Under the pieces are notes generated by a model. The model made no database searches and had not been told where the DNA came from. It was given only the letters and a program-made list of their open reading frames with translations. A stretch of 64,000 nt of DNA from Bartonella machadoae (GTDB lineage Bacteria > Pseudomonadota > Alphaproteobacteria > Rhizobiales > Rhizobiaceae), in assembly GCF_022559585.1 (NCBI RefSeq), contig NZ_CP087114.1, positions 1,923,501-1,987,500 on the forward strand, read 5' to 3'. This document shows positions 36,448 through 47,894 of this stretch, piece after piece. Each line of letters begins with the position of its first letter. Position 1 is the stretch's first letter. A program made the position numbers and the translations under genes.

Positions 36448-36488
36448 AACAATAAGGTTTCAATGGTCAAGAATATAGAGAGCAACTC

Positions 36489-36980
36489 ATGGTTTCTAAG
36501 AGAAAAAATCCGAAAAAACCTCATAAGAAGAAAATTTTAGTCATTATTGATGAAACACCAGAATGCCGCCGTGCTGTTGCTTTTGCCGCACAACATGCGC
36601 AAAATACCAACAGAACATTGGTATTGCTCTGTGTGGTGGACAGTATAGAATTTCAACATTTTCTTGGTGTCAATAACGTTATGCGCACAGAATCAACGCA
36701 AATTGCTGATAAAATATTGCGAGAAATTGCCCATGATGTACACAAAACCCACGCTTTAAAAGCAGAAATCATTATCCGTGAAGGTGAAAAAATTGATGAA
36801 ATTTCTAAACTCATCAACGAAGATAAGGAGATTGCACTGATTGTTTTAGCAGCCAGTGCCCATGCAGAAGGACCAGGACCACTGATTCAACTGATTGGAA
36901 ATCGGGGAACAGCATTTGCAATACCTGTTACCGTCATTCCGAGCAATATTGCCGATGAAGACATTGAATCGATTGCTTAA
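36489..36980 (+). CDS. Universal stress protein (UspA family)
   Basis: A 163-residue cytoplasmic protein with one Usp domain. After a basic N-terminus (M-V-S-K-R-K-N-P-K-K) it shows the strand I-L-V-I-I-D-E-T, and near the end G-N-R-G-T-A-F-A-I-P-V-T-V-I-P. The usual nucleotide-binding G-x-x-x-x-G pattern is changed. It probably helps stress adaptation. It sits between trpS and nfuA on the same strand, with short gaps that suggest co-transcription. Confidence 0.85.
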   Translation: MVSKRKNPKKPHKKKILVIIDETPECRRAVAFAAQHAQNTNRTLVLLCVVDSIEFQHFLGVNNVMRTESTQIADKILREIAHDVHKTHALKAEIIIREGEKIDEISKLINEDKEIALIVLAASAHAEGPGPLIQLIGNRGTAFAIPVTVIPSNIADEDIESIA

Positions 36981-37046
36981 AACAGAGTGAGGGATAACAA
37001 TCCTCCTCATCCCTTATCTCAAAGACCTTATATAAAAGGAGAGCAT

Positions 37047-37625
37047 ATGTTTATTCAAACTGAAGCCACCCCCAACCCTGCAACACTTAAATTTTTGCCA
37101 GGTCGTGTGGTTCTTTCCGAAGGTGTATTAGAATTTCGTGACCGTGAAGAAGCGGATAAAAATTCGCCTCTTGCTGCGAAACTGTTTAATATTCCAAATG
37201 TCAATGGTGTTTTTTTAGGTTATGATTTCATCACGGTAAGCAAAAAAGAGGGCGAATGGCAGCATCTAAAACCGGTTATTTTAGGCACAATTATGGAGCA
37301 TTTTCTGTCCGGTGAACCGGTTGTTACCACCAACGCCTCTACACAAGCGCAAACCCACGCCCTTAACGAAGAATTTTATGACGAAAAAGACGCAGATATT
37401 GTCATAACAATTAAAGAGCTTCTCGAAACCCGTGTTCGCCCCGCCGTTGCCAATGATGGAGGAGACATCACTTTTCGCGGTTTTGAAAATGGTATTGTTT
37501 ACCTCAATATGCGCGGCGCCTGCGCTGGATGCCCCTCCTCAACCGCAACACTCAAACATGGAATTGAAAATCTTTTACGGCACTTTATTCCAGAAGTTTT
37601 AGGTGTAGAAGCAATGCCGCAATAA
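37047..37625 (+). CDS. NfuA-type Fe-S cluster carrier
   Basis: A 192-residue Fe-S scaffold/carrier. The N-terminal Nfu domain (M-F-I-Q-T-E-A-T-P-N-P-A-T-L-K-F-L) and the C-terminal NifU-like domain with C-A-G-C (Cys159 and Cys162) are both present; the two cysteines from each of two monomers hold a 4Fe-4S cluster. AAAAGGAGAG just before the ATG at 37047 decides the start over an in-frame codon at 36987. Its 3' end is the parent of the downstream 255-258-bp array. Confidence 0.93.
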   Translation: MFIQTEATPNPATLKFLPGRVVLSEGVLEFRDREEADKNSPLAAKLFNIPNVNGVFLGYDFITVSKKEGEWQHLKPVILGTIMEHFLSGEPVVTTNASTQAQTHALNEEFYDEKDADIVITIKELLETRVRPAVANDGGDITFRGFENGIVYLNMRGACAGCPSSTATLKHGIENLLRHFIPEVLGVEAMPQ

Positions 37626-37880
37626 AAAAGCAAAGCACACCAAAAAGACACTGATAGTATCGTAATTAAAAAACTTCTCGAAGCCCGTGTTCGCCCCGCC
37701 AACGCCAATGATGGAGGAGACATCACTTTTCGCGGTTTTGAAAATGCTATTGTTTCCCTCAATATGCGCGGCGCCTGCGCTGGATGCCCCTCCTCAACAG
37801 CAACACGCAAACATGGAATTGAAAATCTTTTACGGCATTTTATTCCAGAAGTTTTAGGTGTAGAAGCAATGCCACAATAA
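37626..37880 (+). pseudogene. nfuA tail copy 1, no start codon
   Basis: Encodes the NifU-like domain with I-K-K-L-L-E-A-R-V-R-P, but the codon that is ATG in copies 2 and 3 is ATT here and no Shine-Dalgarno is visible. C-A-G-C is kept. Probably untranslated. Confidence 0.75.
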
Positions 37881-37922
37881 AAAAGCAAAACACATCAAAA
37901 AGACGCTGATAGTGTTGTAACA

Positions 37923-38138
37923 ATGAAAGAACTTCTCGAAACCCGTGTTCGCCCAGCTATTGCCAATGATGGAGGAGACATCACTTTTCGCGGTTTTGAA
38001 AATGGTATTGTTTACCTCAATATGCGCGGCGCCTGCGCTGGATGCCCCTCCTCAACCGCAACACGCAAACATGGAATTGAAAATCTTTTACGGCACTTTA
38101 TTCCAGAAGTTTTAGGTGTAGAAGCAATGCCACAATAA
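37923..38138 (+). CDS. nfuA tail copy 2, possible stand-alone NifU-like domain
   Basis: A 71-codon frame with its own ATG, covering the complete C-terminal NifU domain (M-K-E-L-L-E-T-R-V-R-P to E-A-M-P-Q) and the C-A-G-C cluster-binding pair. No Shine-Dalgarno is evident (upstream is AGTGTTGTAACA), so translation would depend on weak or coupled initiation. It may simply be a duplicate without function. Confidence 0.4.
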   Translation: MKELLETRVRPAIANDGGDITFRGFENGIVYLNMRGACAGCPSSTATRKHGIENLLRHFIPEVLGVEAMPQ

Positions 38139-38180
38139 AAAAGCAAAACACATCAAAAAGACGCTGATAGTGTTGTAACA

Positions 38181-38396
38181 ATGAAAGAACTTCTCGAAAC
38201 CCGTGTTCGCCCCGCCGTTGCCAATGATGGAGGAGACATCACTTTTCGCGGTTTTGAAAATGCTATTGTTTACCTCAATATGCGCGGCGCCTGCGCTGGA
38301 TGCCCCTCCTCAACCGCAACACGCAAACATGGAATTGAAAATCTTTTACGGCATTTTATTCCAGAAGTTTTAGGTGTAGAAGCAATGCCGCAATAA
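38181..38396 (+). CDS. nfuA tail copy 3, possible stand-alone NifU-like domain
   Basis: Nearly identical to copy 2, with the same ATG and the same missing Shine-Dalgarno. 71 codons with an intact C-A-G-C. It differs by V for I in P-A-(V/I)-A-N-D-G-G and by A for G in E-N-(A/G)-I-V. Same uncertainty as copy 2. Confidence 0.4.
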   Translation: MKELLETRVRPAVANDGGDITFRGFENAIVYLNMRGACAGCPSSTATRKHGIENLLRHFIPEVLGVEAMPQ

Positions 38397-38651
38397 AAAA
38401 GCAAAGCATACCAAAAAGACGCTGATAGTGTTGTAATTAAAAAACTTCTCGAAACCCGTGTTCGCCCCGCCGTTGCCAATAATGGAGGAGACATCACTTT
38501 TCGCGGTTTTGAAAACGGTATTGTTTCCCTCAATATGCGCGGCGCCTGCGCTGGATGCCCCTCCTCAACCGCAACACGCAAACATGGAATTGAAAATCTC
38601 TTACGGCTCTTTATTCCAGAAGTTTTAGGTGTAAAAGCAATGCCGCAATAG
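38397..38651 (+). pseudogene. nfuA tail copy 4, no start codon
   Basis: Last copy of the array. It has ATT at the start position like copy 1, N-N-G-G instead of N-D-G-G, L-F-I-P for H-F-I-P, K-A-M-P-Q for E-A-M-P-Q, and ends in TAG instead of TAA. It is the most diverged copy. Confidence 0.75.
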
Positions 38652-38889
38652 ACAACGAGAGCAAAACAGCGATAAGAAAATACAAGCGTGAAAAGAATAG
38701 TCCTACACTGTTATAAAACCAAATCCCCCAACCACATAACATCATCTATAAAGATCACCAAAAAAGAAGATTTCAAGCACTTGATTATTGGCACTTTCTT
38801 TATAAAATCAAAGAAAAAAGCAAGATAACCTCTTCGCTACAAAAATCATACAAACGAAATTCAAAGACATGTTATTGAAATAACATTTT

Positions 38890-39150
38890 GAATTTTAATG
38901 ATAATAAATCATTATTCATATTAAATAAGATTCTCAAACACTCTTAAGATTTTCTCATTTCCATCCCCCTTATATTAAATCAAAAAAAACCATCCCCTTG
39001 CACATAACAAGCAGGATAGGTATGTGGGTAAAAACCGTTTAAGAAAAGCATAAAAATGCCTCTTATGAATCATCTGCAGAGCAAGAATTGTTGCAACAAT
39101 AGAGGTGAACAAAGAGAATGAGAATACCGGCTTAATAAAAATAACAACCG
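38890..39150 (+). pseudogene. Integrase relic B (upstream region and first codons)
   Basis: The shared integrase leader (TTAAGATTTTCTCATTTCC, then ACCATCCCCTTGCACATAAC, then GTGGGTAAAAAC) precedes an ATG at 39057 with P-L-M-N-H-L-Q-S-K-N-C-C-N-N, then a stop. Only the first ~15 codons are recognisable. The rest of the ~870-bp gap (38652-39522) shows nothing else that I can name. Confidence 0.6.
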
Positions 39151-39522
39151 TTCCCTCTCTACTCGCGTTAACCTTATCCATTCTTAATCCAAAAAAGAAT
39201 GATAAAAGAATAAATCTAATATTGTATAAATGTTAAAAACAGTATTACACGCGTGTAAAAAAGTGAACTCTTTATTATACGCATAGGACAGATTTTGATC
39301 GAATAGGTTGTTATATTCTTATCTTTTAAAAAGCAATAAATAAAGAAAAATGATTATATTTCCTGATATTTGTCTCAATACTTGTACTATGATGCATATT
39401 TCTTTAAAAGTTTTCACTTAACCCATGAAGTGATTTATGAAAATAGACGATTCCTTTGAATTTCCTATCACCAATTTTACTAAAGGTAATATAACTTTAA
39501 TTATAGAAAAGTTTAATATCGG

Positions 39523-40767
39523 ATGATTGGTATGAATTTATTTTTTAAAAAAAATCCATTATTGCTTTTTCTCTCTCTCTTTATTTCTAAAATTGGTGAT
39601 TATGCTTATGAAGTTATTTTTGTTTTACTTGTTTTAGAATTAACAGATAACTTCTTTTTTACAGGTCTTGTGTATTTTTTTCGCTTTATCCCTTTTCTCT
39701 TTTTTGGCCCTATAGGAGGTTGGTTAGCGGATAATTTTTCTTTAAAGAAAAATATGATATTCAGTGAATTTGTGAGATTATTAGCCTCATTATTCGTTTT
39801 TATAACCTATATAACAGGGAGTGCACATATTGTTGTTCTTATTTTTGCAGCAATCTGTACAACGATAGGAAGGAGTCTTTTTCAACCAAGTTTTCAAGCT
39901 GCTATTCCGAGAATATTTTCAATAAATGATCTGACAAAGGCAAATAGCATTTCACAAATTATAGAAGATACTGCATCCCTCATTGGTCCTCTCGTTTGTT
40001 CGGTATTGCTTTTTTTCGCCAATAAATCGACAGTGCTCATTTTTGATTTTTTTACCTATTTTCTATCTATTATCTTATTGTTGAATCTCATGAATTTCAA
40101 TTCAAGTGAGAATAACTCATTCCATTTTATAAAAATTTATCGCGAAACAACTTTCTATCTTAAACATATTTCTACAGAAAATAAGAATTTATTTATTACG
40201 CTGGTTGGCTCGTCCTTTGCTATTCTCTTTACTGGGGCAATTTTAAGATTTTTAATTCCAGCATTTATTCTTTCTCAAGGTGGAGAGGAAAGTTTTGTGA
40301 GTTCTCTATTTTCTCTCATTGCTTTTGGAACTCTTGTCGGTGGCTTTTTATATAGTAAAATTATATTCAATATTACATCCTTGAAGCTCATGGTATTTTG
40401 GCTTCTCTATGGGATAGTTATGTTTGTTATGCCTTTAGCTGCCATGCTTTCTTTAAAACTTCTTCTCGTGCTCGCATTTGTTTTGGGATTTATTGGTGCA
40501 TTTGTCGATATTAGTTTAGTCTCAGCTATTCAATTATACTCTCGTCGTGAAGATTTTGGGAAGAGTTTTGGAACCTTTTCAACTTTAGCGAACTGTTCTG
40601 AAGCAATATCTGGCTTTATTGCTGGACTTTTTGCACTCGTGGGATTAGTGAGCTCTTTTTTAGCTATGTCTGCATTCATTATTTCCACTGGAATGATTGG
40701 AGTTATAAAACTGAAGAAAAACAAACAGAGAACACCCCTTAACACTCTAGGTGATACCGATCATTGA
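39523..40767 (+). CDS. MFS transporter
   Basis: A 414-residue inner-membrane protein with about 12 hydrophobic segments. The loop between helices 2 and 3 reads G-P-I-G-G-W-L-A-D-N-F, a variant of the MFS signature G-x-L-A-D-R. It resembles the EntS/MefA-type exporters (DHA3 family). The substrate is unknown. The base composition is more AT-rich than the housekeeping neighbours, and it stands alone between two non-coding stretches, which hints at acquisition. ATG at 39532 is an alternative start. Confidence 0.85.
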   Translation: MIGMNLFFKKNPLLLFLSLFISKIGDYAYEVIFVLLVLELTDNFFFTGLVYFFRFIPFLFFGPIGGWLADNFSLKKNMIFSEFVRLLASLFVFITYITGSAHIVVLIFAAICTTIGRSLFQPSFQAAIPRIFSINDLTKANSISQIIEDTASLIGPLVCSVLLFFANKSTVLIFDFFTYFLSIILLLNLMNFNSSENNSFHFIKIYRETTFYLKHISTENKNLFITLVGSSFAILFTGAILRFLIPAFILSQGGEESFVSSLFSLIAFGTLVGGFLYSKIIFNITSLKLMVFWLLYGIVMFVMPLAAMLSLKLLLVLAFVLGFIGAFVDISLVSAIQLYSRREDFGKSFGTFSTLANCSEAISGFIAGLFALVGLVSSFLAMSAFIISTGMIGVIKLKKNKQRTPLNTLGDTDH

Positions 40768-41168
40768 TCTCTTTGAGATCTCCATGATGTTTCTCTTTCT
40801 AAATGGTTATTATCTCTGAAAACTTTAAAAGAATGGAAGCAATTCTGCTCTCTCTACCTTCATCTCAAACAAATGTGCTTTCACAATCCGGCATCATCAT
40901 TCTATTTGCTAACTCTGAAATGTTACGATAGCCCCTTTGCAATAGTTGTTACATAAAGACGCTTCATGAGAGGCATTTTTTCCTTTCTTGTACAGCTTTT
41001 ATCCATACGCCAATAGTGTTTGTGACATGCACACAAATGATTTTAATGAATTGAAGATAAGAGAAACTTACAATATTCGAGAGACATAATTCAATATACG
41101 GAACGATAAATTCTCTTTATAAGTCAATATATTGTTACAAACAAAAAGTGATTAAACTTTAGTCCCCA
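40768..41168. other. Intergenic region, nothing recognised
   Basis: 400 bp between convergent genes (MFS on plus, yjdM on minus). Stops occur in all frames. No clear hairpin with T-run was found. Confidence 0.5.
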
Positions 41169-41504
41169 CTAAATCTTTTTAACGAATTCTGATTTTAAGC
41201 CAATCTGACCAATCCCTGGAATCTTACAGTCGATATTATGATCTCCATCGACAAGGCGAATATTTTTCACCTTAGTACCCGTTTTGAGAACCGAAGCCGC
41301 GCCTTTGACTTTAAGATCTTTCACCACCATAACACTATCCCCATTTGTCAAAACCTGACCATTGGCATCATAAACGCTCTCAGAGGTAAAAGAATCTTCG
41401 CTCTTTTGTGGCCATTCATGGGCGCATTCAGGACACACAAAGTTTTCACCCTCTTCATAGGTATAAAGACCACCACAGTGAGGGCATTTAGGATATTGAT
41501 TCAT
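41169..41504 (-). CDS. yjdM: Zinc-ribbon protein YjdM/PhnA
   Basis: A 111-residue protein of the PhnA/YjdM family. The N-terminal zinc ribbon has cysteines 7, 10, 24 and 27 (C-P-H-C ... C-P-E-C), and the C-terminal SH3-like domain contains D-L-K-V-K-G. Despite the historic name it is not a proven phosphonate enzyme. It is a single gene on the minus strand, and no operon partner is apparent. Confidence 0.92.
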   Translation of the reverse strand: MNQYPKCPHCGGLYTYEEGENFVCPECAHEWPQKSEDSFTSESVYDANGQVLTNGDSVMVVKDLKVKGAASVLKTGTKVKNIRLVDGDHNIDCKIPGIGQIGLKSEFVKKI

Positions 41505-41840
41505 AGTTTCCCTTTTTATTCAAGAAAAAACATCTCTATAAACGGTCAATAAAGTAAAAGATCCCGATTGTCCATTGCTAAAGCAAAAGACGAACAGTGC
41601 ATTATTCTAAAATTCTTAGTGATTAAAATCATCTAACGAAAAACAAGAGCGAAATTTTCACCAAAGAGCAATACAAAATATCCTCAAAGCAAACATTACC
41701 ATCAAAACACCTCATAAAAAAATACATCAATGAAGATAAAACCCATTGGCATAAGAAGGACACATTACAATCATATAAAAAAGCCCCCCTATAAAATGCT
41801 TTTTCTTCATTCATTTTTTGTTTCCCTTGATAACAAGGTT

Positions 41841-42028
41841 CGAAACTCATTCCGCCCATTTCACCACCAAGCATGAAAGTCCATGGGGTTTCTTTCTTTG
41901 CTACTTCAGCAACCATCGCTTCTGTTGTGATAAGAAGGCTCGCAATTGAAGCAGCATGTGCAAGAGCCAAACGCACAACCTTCACCAGAGTAACAATTCC
42001 CAAAGCAATCAAATCACCAAATTCACTG
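41841..42028 (-). pseudogene. Decayed duplicate of the groEL 3' end
   Basis: On the minus strand this segment repeats the last ~65 codons of groEL ([23 protein letters not shown], then a changed G-G-M tail) with scattered substitutions and a lost C-terminal end. It corresponds to groEL positions 42110-42306. It lies downstream of the groEL terminator, so it is probably silent. It is older than the ribF and nfuA copies, judging by its divergence. Confidence 0.85.
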
Positions 42029-42061
42029 ATAATGCATTGCTACAATAAGACCCGCTGAAAT

Positions 42062-42095
42062 AAAAAAACGGGCCCAATGGACCCGTCCTTTTTAT
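42062..42095 (-). terminator. Rho-independent terminator of groESL
   Basis: On the minus strand an ACGGGTCC / GGGCCCGT stem with a three-base loop is followed by TTTTTTTA, 15-20 bases after the groEL stop. One G-T type mismatch in the stem. Confidence 0.85.
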
Positions 42096-42109
42096 CTTGA
42101 CGAAAGAGC

Positions 42110-43753
<1,644 letters not shown>

Positions 43754-43810
43754 TTAATTTCTCCTTGAAATTATCTCAAATAGTACAAAACAAAAAATTG
43801 GGATTCTGAA

Positions 43811-44107
43811 TTAACCTAGAATTCCCATAATGTCAGATTCTTTCATGATGAGGAGATCTTCCCCATTAATCTTTACTTCGGTGCCCGACCATTTTCCAAA
43901 CAGGATACGGTCTCCTGCTTTCACTTCGAGAGGCACACGCTTTCCGTTGTCATCAAGAGCGCCATTACCAACAGCAATAATTTCACCTTCTTGAGGTTTT
44001 TCCTTCGCCGTATCAGGGATGATGATCCCACCAGCGGTTTTATTTTCAGATTCAACCCGACGAACAACAACACGATCGTGTAGTGGGCGGAATTGTATAT
44101 TAGCCAT
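43811..44107 (-). CDS. groES: Co-chaperonin GroES
   Basis: A 98-residue co-chaperonin that caps GroEL. The family start [17 protein letters not shown], the mobile loop [10 protein letters not shown], and the end S-D-I-M-G-I-L-G are intact. It is the first gene of the groESL operon. The CIRCE element lies about 60 bases upstream of its start. Confidence 0.98.
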   Translation of the reverse strand: MANIQFRPLHDRVVVRRVESENKTAGGIIIPDTAKEKPQEGEIIAVGNGALDDNGKRVPLEVKAGDRILFGKWSGTEVKINGEDLLIMKESDIMGILG

Positions 44108-44165
44108 ATTTTAAATCCTTAAAACTTAATATAATTGATAGAATTGAATTAATTTTAAGTCCTTG

Positions 44166-44192
44166 CTAGCACTCTCAACTTACGAGTGCTAA
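44166..44192 (-). promoter_or_regulatory. CIRCE operator (HrcA site) of groESL
   Basis: CTAGCACTC - nine bases - GAGTGCTAA, an inverted repeat matching the CIRCE consensus TTAGCACTC-N9-GAGTGCTAA except for the first base. HrcA binding here represses groESL and is released by heat or unfolded protein. Confidence 0.95.
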
Positions 44193-44340
44193 CAGCAGTT
44201 AAGATATAAAATCCCAGCATCTCAATGTCAAGGATTGTTCATAAAATAATTTCCCTAAAAAGTCTTCAAACACTTGCTTCTCTTTTCTATTTTGCGTTAT
44301 CTAGCTTTGTATTAAACTTGCAAACAAAAAGGAACTTATC

Positions 44341-45729
44341 ATGGTTGAAACACGTCAGGAAACGGATAGCTTTGGAACGATTGCGGTCCGGCAAGATCGT
44401 TATTGGGGCGCACAAACTGAACGTTCTCTGCATAATTTTAATATTGGCAGTGAAAAACAACCTCTCAGCGTCATCTATGCTTTAAGCCTTGTTAAAAAAG
44501 CAGCAGCCGTTGTCAATATGGAAAAAGGCAAGCTTTCAGAAAAAATTGGTAAAGCGATCATTGCTGCGGCTGATGAAGTGCTTGCCGGTGCCTTTGACAC
44601 CCATTTCCCCCTTTCTGTTTGGCAAACGGGCTCTGGGACACAGAGCAATATGAATGTCAATGAAGTAATTGCCAACCATGCCAGCATGCTCTTGGGAGGA
44701 AAATTAGGCAGCAAAAAACCGGTTCACCCCAATGACCATGTCAATATGAGTCAATCATCAAACGATTCCTTTCCCACAGCGCTTCACATTGCCACCACAT
44801 TGCAAACACGCCAACACTTGTTTCCCATTCTTGAAGCCCTTATTATGACTTTAAAGAAAAAGGAGGAAGAATTTGCCGATATCATTAAAATCGGTCGAAC
44901 GCATACCCAAGATGCCACCCCCCTCACTCTCGCCCAAGAATTTTCCGGCTATCGTGCTGCCTTAGAAGCCAACCGCCAACGTATTGAAACAGCTCTAAAC
45001 GATGTGCAAATGCTTGCCCAAGGAGGCACAGCCGTTGGAACAGGGCTCAATGCACCGAAAGGTTTTGATGTTGCTTTTGCGCAAACAATCAGCACTCTTA
45101 CAGGGATCACTTTTAAGACCGCCAACAACAAATTTGAAGCCCTCGCCCATCATGGAGCCCTTGCCCATTTCCATGGTAGTTTGAATGCCCTAGCAGCCGA
45201 TCTATTCAAAATTGCCAATGATATTCGCTTCTTGGGTTCAGGTCCCCGTTCAGGATTGGGAGAACTCAACTTGCCAGAAAATGAACCAGGCTCCTCTATC
45301 ATGCCGGGCAAGGTTAACCCCACACAGTGTGAAGCAATGACGATGGTTGCTTGCCAAGTCTTTGGCAATCATACCAGTGTAACATTTGCCGCAAGTCAGG
45401 GCCATTTTGAACTCAATGTTTATAAACCTGTTATTGGCTATAATGTTTTACAGTCGATCACACTTCTTGGTGATTGCATACGCTCTTTTGACCTGCATTG
45501 CATCCAAGGCTTACGCGCCAATCGAATCCATATTCATTCTCTCATGGAACGCTCATTAATGCTGGTGACCGCTCTTGCCCCAGAAATTGGCTATGAGAAG
45601 GCTGCTGAAATTGCCAAAGCCGCCCATAAGAATGATACAACTTTGCGTGCTGAAGCAATAAAAGCAGGCATTTCTGGAGAGACTTATGACCGGCTTGTTG
45701 ATCCTAAAAAGATGATTCATCCGCAATAA
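44341..45729 (+). CDS. fumC: Class II fumarate hydratase
   Basis: A 462-residue, iron-free fumarase that converts fumarate to malate in the TCA cycle. The superfamily signature [11 protein letters not shown] is at about residues 317-327, and the substrate-site motif G-S-G-T-Q-S-N-M-N near residue 100. AAGGA precedes the ATG. It is divergent from groES, and a strong terminator follows. Confidence 0.97.
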   Translation: MVETRQETDSFGTIAVRQDRYWGAQTERSLHNFNIGSEKQPLSVIYALSLVKKAAAVVNMEKGKLSEKIGKAIIAAADEVLAGAFDTHFPLSVWQTGSGTQSNMNVNEVIANHASMLLGGKLGSKKPVHPNDHVNMSQSSNDSFPTALHIATTLQTRQHLFPILEALIMTLKKKEEEFADIIKIGRTHTQDATPLTLAQEFSGYRAALEANRQRIETALNDVQMLAQGGTAVGTGLNAPKGFDVAFAQTISTLTGITFKTANNKFEALAHHGALAHFHGSLNALAADLFKIANDIRFLGSGPRSGLGELNLPENEPGSSIMPGKVNPTQCEAMTMVACQVFGNHTSVTFAASQGHFELNVYKPVIGYNVLQSITLLGDCIRSFDLHCIQGLRANRIHIHSLMERSLMLVTALAPEIGYEKAAEIAKAAHKNDTTLRAEAIKAGISGETYDRLVDPKKMIHPQ

Positions 45730-45790
45730 GCGCGCACAATAAATCTACACAACAAACAATAAATGGAGAACAACAAATTTTACTTGATGA

Positions 45791-45824
45791 AAACATCGAA
45801 CCCTCTGCGGTTCGATGTTTTTTC
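45791..45824 (+). terminator. Rho-independent terminator after fumC
   Basis: ACATCGAACC and GGTTCGATGT form a perfect 10-bp stem with a six-base loop and a run of six T. It lies about 60 bases after the fumC stop. Confidence 0.9.
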
Positions 45825-46014
45825 TATCATTTCAAAATCGCTTCTTGCAAAGAGCACAAAAAATTTTGTGCATAAAAATGCATACAACTCTACCCACGAC
45901 AACCACAAAACGCGTATCATACGAGAATGATAATAACTGGAATCCTCGCAAGGCTTGCCATACAACAAACGCACCACACAACAAGAGAGAAAAATTTTTC
46001 CCTAACCCATCGCT

Positions 46015-47646
46015 TTATGTAATAATATCAGGCTTTTCACGCCCTAACTGTTGTTTTACATTCAACAATTTCAACGCAGCCTGTTGTAAAGGCTGGACAA
46101 CTTTTTGTGGATCTTGAAAATGTTTACGTGGATCAGCTTCATACTGCTCAAAATAAAGCCGCAAAGTCGCCCCTACGGTTCCCGTTCCCGATAAACGCAC
46201 CACCAACCGTGCACCATTTTTGAAAAAAATACGCAGACCTTGCTTGCTATTCACACTGTGATCAATGGGATCATGATAGGTAAAATCATCTGCTTTTTCA
46301 ACGAAGAGTCCAGCAATTTCGGTTCCCGCCCGTGGTAAATGGGCACGCAAGTGCTCTATGAGTGCATGGGCTTTTTCCGCCTCCACTTCTTCATAATCAT
46401 GGCGTAAAGAATAAAAGCGCCCATAGGTTTGCCAATGCTGTTGCACAATTTGTGCGACAGTTTTCCCTGTCACCGCCAAAAGATTTAACCAAAACAACAC
46501 CGCCCACAAACCATCCTTTTCACGAATATGATGCGAACCTGTTCCAAAACTTTCTTCACCGCAAAAGGTCACTTTTCTCGCATCCAAAAGTGAACCAAAG
46601 AACTTCCAACCCGTTGGTGTTTCAAAACAATTTAACTGTTTTTTTGCAGCTACCAAATCAACAGCACGCGTTGTTGGCATAGAACGCGCAACCCCTACAA
46701 TACCTTGGCGATACGCTTTAATGAGATGTGCATGTTCCACCATAATCGCTAAGGAATCAGAAGGTGTTACAAATTGCCCACAGCCAATAATAAGATTCCG
46801 ATCTCCATCCCCATCAGAGGCCGCCCCAAGATCAGGCGCCTGCTCCGACATTAAAAAATTATAAAGCTCCTTGGCATAAACCAAATTGGGATCAGGATGC
46901 TTCCCACCAAAATTGGCTAAGGGAACACCATTGACCACTGTCCCTGTAGAAAATCCCAAACATTTTTCAAAAATTTCATGGGCATAAGGCCCCGTTACCG
47001 CGTGCATGGCATCAAAGCGCAAAGTGAGACCTTCCCTCACAGCCTTAGCAATACAATCAAAATCAAAGATCTCTTGCATCAAAGCCACATAATCTGCGAC
47101 GGGATCAATGATATCTATTCGCATAGCCCCTAGAAAAGTTGTTCCTTCTTTTTGCAAATCAACATCTGGTGCCTCAAAAATTTTATAACAAGAAAGGTGC
47201 TGTGATATTTTAAAAACAGTTTCACAAAGAGAAACGGGAGCAGGACCACCATTGGCAATATTGTATTTAATGCCACAATCCCCTTCTAAACCACCAGGAT
47301 TATGGCTTGCTGATAGGATAAATCCCCCATGGGCATGATTTTTGCGAATAAGATGCGAAACAGCCGGCGTGGAAAGAATGCCCCCTCTTCCTACTTTTAC
47401 GCAAGCAACACCATTGGCAGCGGCCATTTTCAGGACAATTTGCAAAAGGGTCTCATTGAAATAGCGTCCATCGCCACCAAGAATAAGGCATTTTCCCTCA
47501 ATATCTGGAATACTGTTGAAAAGAGACTGTATAAAATTTTCCGCATAATGGGGTTGTTGAAAAACCGACACTTTTTTGCGTAAACCAGATGTTCCTAGTT
47601 TTTGATCATTAAAAGCCGTTGTTAAAACTGTCTTTGTCATTGTCAA
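46015..47646 (-). CDS. pgm: Phosphoglucomutase (alpha-D-glucose type)
   Basis: A 543-residue enzyme that interconverts glucose-1-phosphate and glucose-6-phosphate, feeding envelope polysaccharide and sugar metabolism. The phosphoserine loop S-A-S-H-N-P-G-G is at about residues 112-119, metal site D-G-D-G-D-R at about 278, and a C-terminal phosphate-binding R-L-S-G-T-G. AAGG precedes the first ATG, and a second in-frame ATG two codons on is an alternative. It is a single gene on the minus strand. Confidence 0.96.
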   Translation of the reverse strand: MTMTKTVLTTAFNDQKLGTSGLRKKVSVFQQPHYAENFIQSLFNSIPDIEGKCLILGGDGRYFNETLLQIVLKMAAANGVACVKVGRGGILSTPAVSHLIRKNHAHGGFILSASHNPGGLEGDCGIKYNIANGGPAPVSLCETVFKISQHLSCYKIFEAPDVDLQKEGTTFLGAMRIDIIDPVADYVALMQEIFDFDCIAKAVREGLTLRFDAMHAVTGPYAHEIFEKCLGFSTGTVVNGVPLANFGGKHPDPNLVYAKELYNFLMSEQAPDLGAASDGDGDRNLIIGCGQFVTPSDSLAIMVEHAHLIKAYRQGIVGVARSMPTTRAVDLVAAKKQLNCFETPTGWKFFGSLLDARKVTFCGEESFGTGSHHIREKDGLWAVLFWLNLLAVTGKTVAQIVQQHWQTYGRFYSLRHDYEEVEAEKAHALIEHLRAHLPRAGTEIAGLFVEKADDFTYHDPIDHSVNSKQGLRIFFKNGARLVVRLSGTGTVGATLRLYFEQYEADPRKHFQDPQKVVQPLQQAALKLLNVKQQLGREKPDIIT

Positions 47647-47894
47647 GGTACCTTCATGCTCTTCCCTTGTTCCTTTAGACTCTTCCTTTAACTTTAAAGT
47701 GAAGAGCGCTTAAAGTCGACCATTAATTCCCCTTGACGGAACAATGTAATGCTTGCACATTCATGAAGCATAGCCTATTTTTAAAAATACCTTCTTCAAT
47801 ACATCTTTCTTCTTTAAAGATGAAATTTAAAAACATATTTAAAGACGAGATCTGTTTTGAAAGACAATTTTCACAAAAACACAGGAGCATCATT

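Larger units (their letters stand above)
37380..38651 (+). repeat. Tandem array of the nfuA 3' end, 255-258-bp units
   Basis: The last ~80 codons of nfuA plus about 45 bp of flanking sequence are repeated four more times. Stops fall at 37625 (parent), 37880, 38138, 38396 and 38651, so the periods are 255, 258, 258 and 255 bp. All copies keep C-A-G-C-P-S-S-T. The copies share R where the parent has L in T-A-T-(L/R)-K-H-G, so they arose from one another after the first duplication. Confidence 0.95.
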
